DNA of 64,000 nucleotides from DASUBV01 sp963822485 (GTDB lineage Bacteria > Actinomycetota > Actinomycetes > Streptosporangiales > Streptosporangiaceae). Both the position numbers and the translations under genes were made by a program. Below the pieces are notes generated by a model. The model made no database searches, had not been told where the DNA came from, and saw only the letters and a list, made by a program, of their open reading frames with translations. This document shows positions 36,248-45,439 of the stretch, in pieces; the first letter of the stretch is position 1, and each line of letters opens with the position of its first letter. Location of the stretch: contig CAWGHW010000027.1 of assembly GCA_963822485.1 (NCBI GenBank), positions 62,001 to 126,000 of the forward strand, given 5' to 3'.

Positions 36248-37342
36248 CTAGCAGCTCGGGACGGGCTGGCCCTGCTTAAGCGCCTTGAGGTCGCGGATCG
36301 CGCCGCTCAGCGTGCTCACCTTGATCAGCCGCATCCCGGCCGGCACCGCGCCCGAGGCGTCCGAGCAGTTCGAGGCCGGGGTCAGGAACACCGTCGCGCC
36401 CGCCGCCCGGGCGCCGGCCATCTTCTGCTGGATGCCGCCGATGGCGTCCACGTTGCCGTTGACCTCGATCTCGCCGGTGCCCGCGATGAACTTGCCGCCG
36501 GTCAGGTTCTGGCTGGTGAGCTTGTCGATGATGCCCAGCGCGAACATCATCCCGGCGCTCGGCCCGCCGATGTTGCCGATGCTGATCTTGACGGTGAACG
36601 GGAACACGAAGCTCTCGCCGACCTGCACGCCGATCTGGGGCACGCCGCCCACGTTGGCCGTGTGCAGCGTGAACGGCCTGGTGGTGCCGCCGCGGCGGAC
36701 GGTGAGCGTGACCGGGGCACCCGGCTTGCGGGCCCGGATCATCGTGGCCGCGTCATGCCGGCACGTCACCGGGGTGCCGTCCACGGCGGTGATCACGTCG
36801 CCGCGGCGCAGCACGCCCGTGGCGGGCCGGTTCTTCTCGACGACCTGGATGGTGTCCACCGTCTTGAAGTTGATGTTGAGCTGGCACAGCGCGGCCGCGG
36901 TGGCGGTCTGCTGGGAGCTGACCATCTGCTCGGTGTCCTGCTGGAGGACCTGCTGCTGGCTCTGGCCCGGGGTGAAGATCTCCTCCTCGGGCACCACCGC
37001 CTCGTGCGGGGTCACCCAGGAGCGCAGGGCCGCGAACACGTTGAAGTTGCTCTGCGGCCCGCCGATGAACGAGACGGTGACCATGTTGAGGTGGCCCCGG
37101 GTGGGAAAGGTCCGGTGGCCGCTGATCTGGATGAGCGGCTTGCCGGACAGCGATCCCAGGGTGTTCAGGGTCGGGCCGGGGGTCAGGGCCACGTACGGGA
37201 CCGGCAGCAGCACGGCCACGGCCAGCGCGGCCACCACCCCGGCGCCCGCCACGAGCAGCGTGATCCCCCGCCGGGTGATGCGGCCCGGCCCCGGCCACAG
37301 GACGCGGGCCGACCGGCCGAACAGGTCTCCTGGCTTAGGCAC
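36248..37342 (-). CDS. YlbL-type PDZ/Lon-like serine protease, membrane-anchored
   Basis: 364 residues: one N-terminal membrane helix (30-50), a PDZ domain (about 155-235, with RRGDVITAVDGTPV) and a Lon-type S16 domain with catalytic Ser262 (NIGGPSAGMM) and Lys307 (GGIQQKMAGA), both present. It therefore processes or degrades exported proteins at the outer membrane face. It overlaps moaE by 8 bp and lies upstream of the UPF0182 gene, the conserved actinobacterial order. Confidence 0.9.
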   Translation of the reverse strand: MPKPGDLFGRSARVLWPGPGRITRRGITLLVAGAGVVAALAVAVLLPVPYVALTPGPTLNTLGSLSGKPLIQISGHRTFPTRGHLNMVTVSFIGGPQSNFNVFAALRSWVTPHEAVVPEEEIFTPGQSQQQVLQQDTEQMVSSQQTATAAALCQLNINFKTVDTIQVVEKNRPATGVLRRGDVITAVDGTPVTCRHDAATMIRARKPGAPVTLTVRRGGTTRPFTLHTANVGGVPQIGVQVGESFVFPFTVKISIGNIGGPSAGMMFALGIIDKLTSQNLTGGKFIAGTGEIEVNGNVDAIGGIQQKMAGARAAGATVFLTPASNCSDASGAVPAGMRLIKVSTLSGAIRDLKALKQGQPVPSC

Positions 37343-37757
37343 TGTTCACCCATTCGCTCTGGCCGTCGGCGTAGCGCTGATGCTTCCAGACGGGCACGTC
37401 CGACTTCACGTCCTCGATCAGCGCCCGGCAGGCCGCGAAGGCCTCGTCCCGGTGGTCGGCGGCGGCCGCCACGACCACGGCGACGTCGCCGATCTCCAGG
37501 TCACCCACCCGGTGCACGGCGGCCAGGGCCCGCACCTGGAACCGGCCGGCCACCTTCTCGGCCACCTGGGCCAGCTCGGCGGCACCGGACGGATGGGCGC
37601 TGTAGGCCAGCGCGGCCACGCCGCGGCCCTGGTCATGGTCCCGCACCGTGCCCACGAACAGGGCGATGGCCCCGGCGGCCGGGCTGGCGACGGCCGCGCG
37701 CACTTCGTCCACCGACAAGGGCTCGTCGCGGAACTCGGCCATCCGGATGACTGTCAC
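37335..37757 (-). CDS. moaE: Molybdopterin synthase catalytic subunit MoaE
   Basis: 140 residues with the MoaE landmarks: ALFVGTVRDHDQGRGVAALAY, VHRVGDLEIGDVAVVVAAAA, HRDEAFAACRALIEDVKSDVPVWKHQ (catalytic Lys region). It converts precursor Z to molybdopterin with a MoaD partner that is not in this window. It is translationally coupled to the protease downstream by an 8-bp overlap. Confidence 0.95.
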   Translation of the reverse strand: MTVIRMAEFRDEPLSVDEVRAAVASPAAGAIALFVGTVRDHDQGRGVAALAYSAHPSGAAELAQVAEKVAGRFQVRALAAVHRVGDLEIGDVAVVVAAAADHRDEAFAACRALIEDVKSDVPVWKHQRYADGQSEWVNSA

Positions 37758-37802
37758 TGAGCCAAGTTACATCGCCCCCGCAGGAAACCTGTCACCTGGC
37801 TG

Positions 37803-38993
37803 CTAGCTACGGCGGCGGCGGCGGGCGTTCCTGACGATGGCGGCGGTGCCGATGACGGCGACCGTGGCCCCGGCCCCGGCCGCGGCGGTGATGGTGGCGT
37901 CCTTGCGGCCCAGGCGGCGCCCGGCCACGGCGTGGTGCCCGGCCCGCTGGTCCAGGAGCACGCCGACCGCGGCCGCGTTGTCGTAGCTGGGGTGCCAGCC
38001 CGCGGCCCGCAGTGCCTCGCAGTCGACCACCCAGGGGTAGACCACGAAATGCAGGTCGTTGACCGGGGCCGGGGTGATCCCGGCCCGGTACAGCCGCTGC
38101 GCGGTGGCGAACGTGAGGCCGGCGGGCAGCTCGATCCGCTTGAGGCCGGTGAGCTCCTCGAGCTGCTCGGGCTCCAGCCAGCCGTCCGAGCCCACGGCGA
38201 AGGCCCCGGTGACCTCCCCGGCCGCGGCCAGCTCCAGGGCGGAGACCAGGTCATCGATGTGGCAGAACTGCCACCGCGCCGCGCTGCCCTTGACGGTCAG
38301 CAGGCGGGGGGCCTCGAAGTGCCGGGTGATCAGGGTGTCGATGCCCTCCCCGACCAGGGCCGCGGGCCGGACCACGGTGATCGCCATGCCGGGCTGGGCC
38401 CGGACCGAGCGCTGCGCGAGCTGTTCGATCTCCAGCAGGTCCCCGACCACGCTGCCGTCCTGGTCGGCGCCGAGCGGCGCGTCCTCGGCCAGCGGCACCG
38501 GGTTGTCGGGGCGGGCCCCGTAGACCATCGCGCTGGTCACCAGCACGACCCGGCCCACCCCGCCGGCCGCCGCCGCGGTCAGCACGGTCTGCGCACCGCG
38601 GACGTTGAACGTGCGCCGCTGCCGGGAATCGGTCTCGGGGGCCAGGTCCAGGTCGGTGTGCACGACCACGTCGACGCCCGCCAGCCGCCCGGCCAGCGTG
38701 GGGTCGCGGACGTCGGTGACCCGCCAGGTGACCCCCGTCGTGTCGCCCCGGTGGTCGTCAATGGCGATCACCCGGCCGATGCGGGCCCCGTCGGCCAGCC
38801 GCGAGACCAGGGCGTGCCCGAGGCCGCGGGCGGCCCCGGTGACGGCCACGACCGGGCGGCCACCACCCGGTTCGCGTCCCGGTTCTCCGGCCGGGCGGGG
38901 CTCGTGCAGGTCAGCCTCGGGCCCCGCGGGGCGGCTGGCCCGGCCCCCGCGCGTGCTGCGCCCACGGCGAACCTCGGCATCTCGGTTGCTCAC
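37803..38993 (-). CDS. NAD-dependent epimerase/dehydratase family protein (SDR)
   Basis: 396 residues from GTG 38993, preceded by GGGAG. An Arg/Pro-rich N-terminus (about 50 residues) precedes a Rossmann fold with VVAVTGAARGLGHALVSRLA (TGxxxGxG), LVTSAMVYGARPD and a C-terminal hydrophobic segment (ITAAAGAGATVAVIGTAAIV) that may tether it to the membrane. The active-site Tyr is present in MVYGARPD, but the usual YxxxK is not obvious. It diverges from the zinc-metalloprotease-like gene (39060). Confidence 0.8.
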   Translation of the reverse strand: MSNRDAEVRRGRSTRGGRASRPAGPEADLHEPRPAGEPGREPGGGRPVVAVTGAARGLGHALVSRLADGARIGRVIAIDDHRGDTTGVTWRVTDVRDPTLAGRLAGVDVVVHTDLDLAPETDSRQRRTFNVRGAQTVLTAAAAGGVGRVVLVTSAMVYGARPDNPVPLAEDAPLGADQDGSVVGDLLEIEQLAQRSVRAQPGMAITVVRPAALVGEGIDTLITRHFEAPRLLTVKGSAARWQFCHIDDLVSALELAAAGEVTGAFAVGSDGWLEPEQLEELTGLKRIELPAGLTFATAQRLYRAGITPAPVNDLHFVVYPWVVDCEALRAAGWHPSYDNAAAVGVLLDQRAGHHAVAGRRLGRKDATITAAAGAGATVAVIGTAAIVRNARRRRRS

Positions 38994-39059
38994 GACCCAT
39001 CGCTCCCGGGATAGCTTGGCCAACATGGACTCTTCCATCCTGCCTGAGAGGCCGCGGAG

Positions 39060-40505
39060 ATGACTGACCCTCCCTTCGGCTTTGGGATGCCCGGTGACCA
39101 CGACGAGGGCTCTGATGGCCCGGGTTCGGGCGGTTCGGGCTCTGGCGGTCCGGGTTCCGGCGGCCAGGGCGCGGGCGGTCCGCTGGGCCCGCTAGGCGAT
39201 CCGCAGCAGCTCGCCGACGCGCTGCGGCAGTTCGCCGACCTTATGTCCTGGCAAGGGGGCCCGGTCAACTGGGACCTGGCCAAGAACATGGCCCGGCAGG
39301 CGGTGGCCGCCAAGGGTGATCCGAGCGTGCTCGACAAGGAGCGCAGCCAGGTCACCGAGGCGCTCCGGCTGGCCGACCTGTGGCTGGAGGACGCGACCGA
39401 GTTCCCCAGCGGGATCAGGACGATCCAGGCCTGGAGCCGCTCGGAATGGGTCGAGGCCACCCTGCCGGTCTGGTCCAAGCTCTGCGACCCGATCGTGTCC
39501 CGGCAGGTCGAGGCCATGGGCGGGATGCTGGGCGACAACCCGGCCGAGCTCGCCGCCGACCTGCCGCCGGAGATGCGCGCCGCGATGACGGCCATGTCCG
39601 GCGGCCTGGGGGCGCTCGGCGGCCTGGGCGACATGATGCGCCGGATCGGCGGGATGATGGTCGGCGGCCAGGCCGGCGTGGCCATCGGGAACCTGGCCGA
39701 GGAGGTCGTCAGCTCCACCGACGTGGGCCTGCCGCTCGGCCCGGCCGGCACCGCCGCCCTGCTCCCGGCGGGCGTCAAGGCCTTCGGGTCCGGGCTGGAG
39801 GTCAGCGAGGACGAGGTCCGGCTGTTCCTGGCCCTGCGCGAGGCGGCGCACCAGCGGCTGTTCGCCCACGTCCCGTGGCTGCGGCCCCGGCTGCTGGGCG
39901 CGATCGAGGACTACGCGCGCGGCATCAAGGTGGACGCGGCCGCGCTGCGCGACGTCATGCCGCAGATCGACCCGTCCAACCCCGAGGCGCTCAACGAGGC
40001 GCTGTCCGGTGCGGCGCTGTTCCAGCCCGAGGACACGCCCGAGCAGAAGGCCGCGCTGGCCCGGCTGGAGACCCTGCTGGCCCTGATCGAGGGCTGGGTG
40101 GCCACCGTGGTCGGGGTCGCGGCCCAGAACCGGCTGCCCCAGGCCGGCGCGCTGGCCGAGGCGATCCGGCGGCGCCGGGCGGCCGGCGGCCCGGCCGAGC
40201 GGACGTTCGCCGAACTGGTCGGCCTGGAGCTGCGGCCCAGGCGACTGCGCGAGGCGGCCACCATCTGGCAGGGGCTGACCGAGGAGCGGGGCACGTCCGG
40301 CCGCGACGCGATCTGGACCCACCCGGACCTGCTGCCCACGGCGGACGACTTCGACGACACGGACGGTTTCGTGCGCGGCCGCCCGGAGCTGGACATCTCC
40401 GGCCTGGAGGCCTCGGCCGGCGAGGACACGTCCGGTCCCGATCAGCCGGACGAGGGCGACGACAAGCCCGCGGGCGACGACCGGACGGACCCGGAGCCGA
40501 GCTAA
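39060..40505 (+). CDS. Zinc-dependent metalloprotease-like (TIGR03624/DUF2342) family protein
   Basis: 481 residues. A Gly/Ser-rich N-terminus (10-45) precedes a helical domain with WSRSEWVEATLPVWSKLCDP, the Gly/Met-rich GGMLGDN and MMRRIGGMMVGGQAGVAIG stretch, and the REAAHQRLFAHVPWLRPRL block that carries the family's His. The C-terminus is acidic (DEGDDKPAGDD). Despite the family name, a classical HExxH is absent: the motif is AAHQRLF. It is conserved next to ThiF-like and ABC1-kinase genes (Rv3195-Rv3197 order as I recall). Confidence 0.85.
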   Translation: MTDPPFGFGMPGDHDEGSDGPGSGGSGSGGPGSGGQGAGGPLGPLGDPQQLADALRQFADLMSWQGGPVNWDLAKNMARQAVAAKGDPSVLDKERSQVTEALRLADLWLEDATEFPSGIRTIQAWSRSEWVEATLPVWSKLCDPIVSRQVEAMGGMLGDNPAELAADLPPEMRAAMTAMSGGLGALGGLGDMMRRIGGMMVGGQAGVAIGNLAEEVVSSTDVGLPLGPAGTAALLPAGVKAFGSGLEVSEDEVRLFLALREAAHQRLFAHVPWLRPRLLGAIEDYARGIKVDAAALRDVMPQIDPSNPEALNEALSGAALFQPEDTPEQKAALARLETLLALIEGWVATVVGVAAQNRLPQAGALAEAIRRRRAAGGPAERTFAELVGLELRPRRLREAATIWQGLTEERGTSGRDAIWTHPDLLPTADDFDDTDGFVRGRPELDISGLEASAGEDTSGPDQPDEGDDKPAGDDRTDPEPS

Positions 40506-40510
40506 CCGCG

Positions 40511-40538
40511 GCGCGGCGTTTCCGCGGAAACGCCGCGC
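40511..40538. terminator. 28-bp perfect palindrome between convergent genes
   Basis: GCGCGGCGTTTCCG (40511-40524) followed by its exact reverse complement (40525-40538), six bases after the stop of the zinc-metalloprotease-like gene and 55 bp before the uvrA stop. A second dyad, CCGCCGCCT/AGGCGGCGG (40551-40569), follows. Together they form a bidirectional terminator region. Confidence 0.75.
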
Positions 40539-40592
40539 ACTGGCTGATCGCCGCCGCCTCAGGCGGCGGTCGGCCTGAGGCCGCGGTCGGCC

Positions 40593-43494
40593 TCAGGCGG
40601 CAGTCGGCCAGGCCTGGCCGAGCAGCGGCCGCAGGTACCGCCCGGTGTGCGAGGCGGCCACCGCGGCCACCTCCTCGGGCGTGCCCTGCGCGACCACCTG
40701 GCCGCCCGCCGGCCCGCCGTCCGGCCCCAGGTCGATGACCCAGTCCGCGGTCTTGATCACGTCCAGGTTGTGCTCGACCACCAGCACCGTGTTGCCCATG
40801 GCCACCAGCGACTGGAGCACCCCGAGCAGCTTGCGCACGTCCTCGGCGTGCAGGCCGGCCGTCGGCTCGTCCAGCACGTAGATCGTCCCGCCCGCCGAGC
40901 GCCGGTGCAGCTCCGCCGCCAGCTTCACCCGCTGGGCCTCGCCGCCCGACAGCGTCGTCGCCGGCTGCCCGAGCCGCACGTAGCCCAGCCCGACCGCCTC
41001 CAGCGCCCGCAGGTGCCGCGCGATCCGGTCCACCGGCCGGAAGAACTCCGCGGCCTCCTGGACCGTCATGTCCAGGACCTCGCTGATCGTCTTGCCCTTG
41101 TAGTGCACGTCCAGCGTCTCGCGGTTGTAGCGCGTGCCCTGGCACACCTCGCACGGCACGTAGACGTCCGGCAGGAAGCTCATCTCGATCCGGATCGTGC
41201 CCTCGCCCTGGCAGTTCTCGCAGCGTCCGCCCTTGACGTTGAACGAGAACCGGCCCGGCTGATAGCCGCGCACCTTGGCCTCGGCCGTCTGCGCGAACAG
41301 CTTCCTGATGTGGTCGAACACTCCCGTGTAGGTGGCCGGGTTGGACCGCGGCGTGCGCCCGATCGGCGACTGGTCGACCCCGACCACCTTGTCCAGGTGC
41401 TCGATGCCCGTGACCCGGGTGTGCCGCCCCGGAGCCAGCCGCGCCCCGTTCAGCCGGTTCGCCAGCGCCGGGTACAGCACGTCGCTGACCAGCGACGACT
41501 TACCCGAGCCCGAGACGCCCGTCACCGCCACGAACTGTCCCAGGGGCACCGTGACGTCGATGTCGCGCAGGTTGTGCTCCCGCGCGCCCTCGACGACCAG
41601 CTCACGGCCCGGCTGCCGGGCCCGCCGTCGCGGCGGCACCTCGATCCGCCGGCGCCCCGACAGGTACGCCCCGGTGACCGACTCCGCCGAGCCCTCCAGG
41701 TCCGCCACGGTCCCGCTGACCACGATCTGACCGCCCTGCTCGCCCGCGCCAGGGCCCACGTCCACGACCCAGTCCGCCGCCCGGATGGTGTCCTGGTCGT
41801 GCTCCACGACGATCACCGTGTTACCCAGGTCGCGCAGCCGCAGCAGCGTCTCGATCAGCCGGTGGTTGTCCCGCTGGTGCAGGCCCGCCGACGGCTCGTC
41901 CAGCACGTACAGCACCCCGGCCAGTCCCGAGCCGAGCTGCGTCGCGAGCCGGATCCGCTGCGCCTCGCCCGCCGCCAGCGTGGCCGACGCCCGGTCCAGC
42001 GACAGGTAGTCCAGCCCCACGTCGGTCAGGAAGCCCAGCCGGGACCGGATCTCCTGAAGCACCCGCGCGCCGATCAGCGCCTCGCGCTCGGTCAGCTCCA
42101 GGCCGCTCACCCACTCGGCCGTCTCCCCCAGGGACAGCGCCGCGATCTCGGCGATCGACCGGCCCTGCACCGTCACGGCCAGCACCTCCGGCCGCAGCCG
42201 GGCGCCCGCGCAGACCGGGCACGGCGCCTCGCGCATGAACGCCTCGTACTGCTCGCGCTCCGCGTCCGTGGCCGCCTCCGCGTGCCGCCGCTCCAGCCAC
42301 GGCAGTACGCCCTCGTAGGTGACGAAGTACGACCGGTCCCGCCCGGACCGGGTCTGGTAGCTGATGTGCACCCGGTCGCCGGTGCCGTGCAGCACCGCCG
42401 TCCGGGCCTCCTCCGGCAGCTCGTCCCACGGCGTGCTCACGTCGAAGCCGCGCGCCTGCGCCACCCCCAGCAGCAGCCGCTGGAAGTAGTCGCGCTCCTG
42501 CCAGCGCGCCCACGGCGCGATGGCGCCCTGGGCCAGCGTCAGGCTCGGGTCCGGCACGATCAGCTCCGGGTCGACCTCCCGCTGCACCCCCAGGCCCGTG
42601 CAGGCCGGGCAGGCGCCGAACGGCGAGTTGAACGAGAACGACCGGGGCTCGATCTCCTCCACCGCGACCGGATGGCCGTTGGGGCAGGTAAACGCCTCCG
42701 AATAACAAGGCCGTCGGCCCGGGTCGTCCTCCGCCAGGTCGACGAGGTCCAGCATGACCACGCCGTCCGCCAGCCGCAGCGCCGTCTCCACCGAGTCGGT
42801 GATGCGCTGCCGGCTCGAGGGACGGGCCGTCAGCCGGTCCACGACCACCTCGATGGCATGGTCCTCCTCGATGGCATGGTCCCCCCCTCCTCGATGGCGC
42901 GGTCCTCGCCGCCCCCAGCTCCGGCGGCTCGACCAGCGGATACACCGTGCCGTCCACCCGGACCCGCGCGAAGCCCTTGGCCTGGAGGTCGGCGAACAGC
43001 TGCCCGTAGTCCCGCGCGCGCTCCCGCGCCAGCGGTGCCAGCAGGTGGAACCGGGTCCCCTCCGGCAGCTCCAGGATGGCGTCGACGATCTGCTGCGGCG
43101 TATGCCGGCTGATCGGCGCTCCGCAGACCGGGCAGTGCGGGTGCCCGATGCGCGCCCAGAGCAGCCGCAGGTAGTCATAGATCTCGGTGACCGTGCCCAC
43201 CGTCGACCGCGGGTTCCGCGACGTCGACTTCTGGTCGATCGACACCGCCGGGGACAGCCCCTCGATCGAGTCCACATCCGGCTTGTGCAGCTGGCCCAGG
43301 AACTGCCGGGCATAGGCCGACAGCGACTCCACGTACCGCCGCTGTCCCTCGGCGAAGATCGTGTCGAACGCCAGGCTGGACTTCCCCGACCCGGACAAAC
43401 CGGTAAACGCGACCAGCGCGTTGCGGGGCAGGTCAAGATCGACGCTCCGCAGGTTGTGCTCACGGGCGCCACGGACGATCAGGCGGTCAGTCAA
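40593..43494 (-). CDS. uvrA: Excinuclease ABC subunit A, apparent frameshift
   Basis: Damage-recognition ATPase of nucleotide excision repair. TTG 43494 (LTDRLIVRGAREHNL) has GGAAG seven bases upstream. Both ABC halves are complete: GLSGSGKSS and GVSGSGKSS Walker A loops, zinc-binding CPVC, CPACTG and CENCQGEG/CEVC motifs, and two signature blocks (LAAGEAQRIRLATQLG and LSGGEAQRVKLAAEL). The frame shifts at a C7 tract (42881-42887) inside an 18-bp tandem repeat, where relatives read PPELG followed by TIEVVVDRL. Everything else is intact, so a sequence or polymerase-slippage indel is more likely than loss of this repair gene. Near 40593 the gene ends convergently with the metalloprotease-like gene. 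Confidence 0.9.
42850..42905. repeat. 18-bp tandem repeat inside uvrA
   Basis: TCGATGGCATGGTCC occurs at 42850-42864 and 42868-42882, with a variant (TCGATGGCGCGGTCC) at 42891-42905. The first two are 18 bp apart. The third is 23 bp on and follows CCCCCCC, which breaks the frame. On the coding (minus) strand this reads as repeated DHAIEE just before VVVDRL. Confidence 0.85.
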
Positions 43495-43569
43495 GATACG
43501 GCTTCCTGTCGGCAGAAACAGACCTTGATGGAACAAGATGATCATGGTTTTCGTTCCGGATAAGCCTCC

Positions 43570-43735
43570 GCCGGAGTGGCCGGAGGGGAAGGCGGAGTGG
43601 CCGAGCAGAAGGCCGAGCGTCCGAGCGCAAGGCGGAGCGTCCGAGCGCAAGGCGGAGCGTCCGAGCGCAAGGCGGAGCGTCCGAGCGCAAGGCGGAGCGT
43701 CGGAGTGTCGGAGCGGAAGGCGAAGTGTCGGAGTA
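43570..43735. repeat. 20-bp tandem repeat array upstream of the ThiF-like gene
   Basis: Four exact copies of CCGAGCGCAAGGCGGAGCGT (43621-43700), with drifted copies on both sides (43580-43620, 43701-43735). No spacers separate them, so it is not a CRISPR. The array fills most of the space between uvrA (minus) and the plus-strand gene at 43755, where both promoters should lie. Confidence 0.9.
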
Positions 43736-43754
43736 GGGTGCCACGCTGCGGAGC

Positions 43755-44735
43755 GTGAGACCAGCGCTGAAGGCCGGCCTGCGGCCGGTGTGGCGGGACC
43801 GGGAGACCGTGCAGATCGGCATCGACCCGCGTCGCGCCGTCGCGCTGACCGGGATGGGCGACGCCGCCGCCGTCCTCGGCCTGCTGGACGGCAGCCGGGA
43901 CCGGGATCAGGTCGTCACCGCCGCCCGTGCGCAGGGCGTTCCCGCGCCGGTCACCGAGCGGATCCTGACCCTGCTCGCGGGCGGCGGGGTCCTCGATGAC
44001 TTCCCAGCCGCCGCGCTGGCCGCGCTGCCCCAGGACCAGCGCCGGCGCCTGGGCGCCGAGTTAGCCACCGCCGCCCTCGCCCGCGGCTACTCCGACGCTG
44101 GCGCGGCCGTGCTGGCCCGCCGCGACGCCGCCCGGGTGCAGATCTACGGCCCGGGCCGGATCGCGGCCGCCCTGGCCGACATCCTGACCACCTCCGGCGC
44201 CGGCCTCGTCACCACCTGCGACGACGTCCGCCTCCCCGACGTCCCCACGGCCACTGACGCGGATGGCGCGGCGTCAGCCGGAAGCTGGCGGCGAGACGGT
44301 CGGCCCGTGCTGCCTGACCTGGCCGTCCTGGTCGGCTATCAGCAGCCCGAGCTGGCCGGCTGGCTCATGCGGGCCGGGGTGGCGCATCTGGCCGTCACCG
44401 CCGAGGAGGCCATCGGGATCGTGGGGCCGATGGTCCGGCCCGGCCAGACGAGCTGCCTGCGCTGCCTGCATCTGACCCGCAGCGACCTGGACCCCGCCTG
44501 GCCGCTGATCCTGGCCCAGCTGGTCGGGCGGACCGCCAGCCTGCTCGCCTGCGACGCGTCCCTGGCCGCCGCCGTCGCCGCTCAGGCCGCGATCCAGGCG
44601 CTGGCGTTCCTCGACCGCGACCCGCTCCACGCGCCAGCCGAGAACGGCACGCTGGAACTGGCCCTCCCCGACTGGCAGTGGCACCGCCGCACCTGGCCCC
44701 CGCACCCCGCATGCGGCTGCATCCGTCCCCGGTGA
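43755..44735 (+). CDS. ThiF/TOMM leader-binding-like protein
   Basis: 326 residues from GTG 43755. The N-terminus (MRPALKAGLRPVWRDRETVQIG) resembles the winged-helix leader-peptide-binding part of ThiF/cyclodehydratase-like proteins, followed by a Rossmann-like region (VQIYGPGRIAAALADIL) and a C-terminal zinc-binding pattern with CLRCLHLTRSDLDPAWP and the terminal ACGC. No ATP-binding Arg finger or catalytic cysteine of E1 enzymes is obvious, and no precursor peptide or cyclodehydratase lies nearby. This orphan gene is conserved between the Rv3195-type metalloprotease and the ABC1 kinase in actinobacteria. Confidence 0.8.
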   Translation: MRPALKAGLRPVWRDRETVQIGIDPRRAVALTGMGDAAAVLGLLDGSRDRDQVVTAARAQGVPAPVTERILTLLAGGGVLDDFPAAALAALPQDQRRRLGAELATAALARGYSDAGAAVLARRDAARVQIYGPGRIAAALADILTTSGAGLVTTCDDVRLPDVPTATDADGAASAGSWRRDGRPVLPDLAVLVGYQQPELAGWLMRAGVAHLAVTAEEAIGIVGPMVRPGQTSCLRCLHLTRSDLDPAWPLILAQLVGRTASLLACDASLAAAVAAQAAIQALAFLDRDPLHAPAENGTLELALPDWQWHRRTWPPHPACGCIRPR

Positions 44736-45439
44736 GCCACAGCAGGCCTGATCCCGATTCGTCACCACCGCGGTCTTTTCAGTGGACATCCGTCACTGAT
44801 CATCAGTCCTCCGGGTCCGCTCATGGTCCGACTGCCGAGCCCGGCCGGGACCTGCGCCCAGTCGCCCCGCTGCCGTGCCCCAGCAGCCCCGGGTCACCGT
44901 CCCGTCACGATCACCCGGGTCCGGCAGCCGGTCCTCCGTACGGTGCCGCCGATGCGCGAGCCCGTGATCACGGACGATCCTCAGCGGACCGCTGACGACT
45001 TTCCGTGATCACGAAGCTCACCGGGTGATCATGGCCGACGCTGGCGGCGGGCCAGCCCGGTGGAGCCCCGAGCTGCCAACGGCGACATCGACGATTGCCT
45101 TGGGCTTAGGGGCAGGCCCCGGACTAGCCCGCGAGCGCCGACGCCTGCGCGCCCCACGTGTGACTTCGGCCAGAGTCAGTCAGGATCTGCGGCGCGGAGC
45201 GCCGCTCGCGGGCCTGATTGGATGTCTGGTTGCCCACAGTGGGGCGTACTGCGGGTCGTACCCGACGGGACGCCCACGACCAAGATCATCAGATGCGCGG
45301 AGGCCACTGCGGCGTGGGATGGGCATGGGACACCGGGGACGGGGGACGGGGACGACATCCGGCGCATATCGGCTGCTGAGCGGTGTCGGGCTGGCGCGGC
45401 GGTACCCGTAACTGCGTTCGGTAACCGACAATAGGAATC
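44736..45439. other. Gene-free stretch of about 700 bp with a composite dyad
   Basis: No convincing gene on either strand; small plus-strand frames (for example 45025-45411) are Arg/Gly-rich and lack a ribosome-binding site. The main structured element is the dyad at 44964-45012. TGATCAT recurs at 45025-45031. The right end should hold the promoter of the ABC1-kinase gene. Confidence 0.55.
44964..45012. repeat. Composite 49-bp dyad with nested inverted repeats
   Basis: Outer arms GTGATCACGGA (44964-44974) and TCCGTGATCAC (45002-45012) and inner arms TCAGCGG (44981-44987) and CCGCTGA (44989-44995) share one centre of symmetry at 44988. The two 6-bp interior segments between them do not pair. 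Two-fold symmetry over 49 bp suggests a protein-binding site or an imperfect hairpin. Confidence 0.75.

Noticed and set aside
34625..37750. 1,041-codon plus-strand frame across UPF0182, protease and moaE
   Set aside because: It runs antisense through three recognisable genes and its product is His/Arg/Gln-rich with no family features.
43570..43735. Repeat array considered as a CRISPR
   Set aside because: Units are 20 bp head-to-tail with no unique spacers, and no cas genes are present.
45025..45411. Possible small gene in the gap before the ABC1 kinase
   Set aside because: No ribosome-binding site, Arg/Gly/Ser-rich and no similarity to a known small protein; treated as gene-free.
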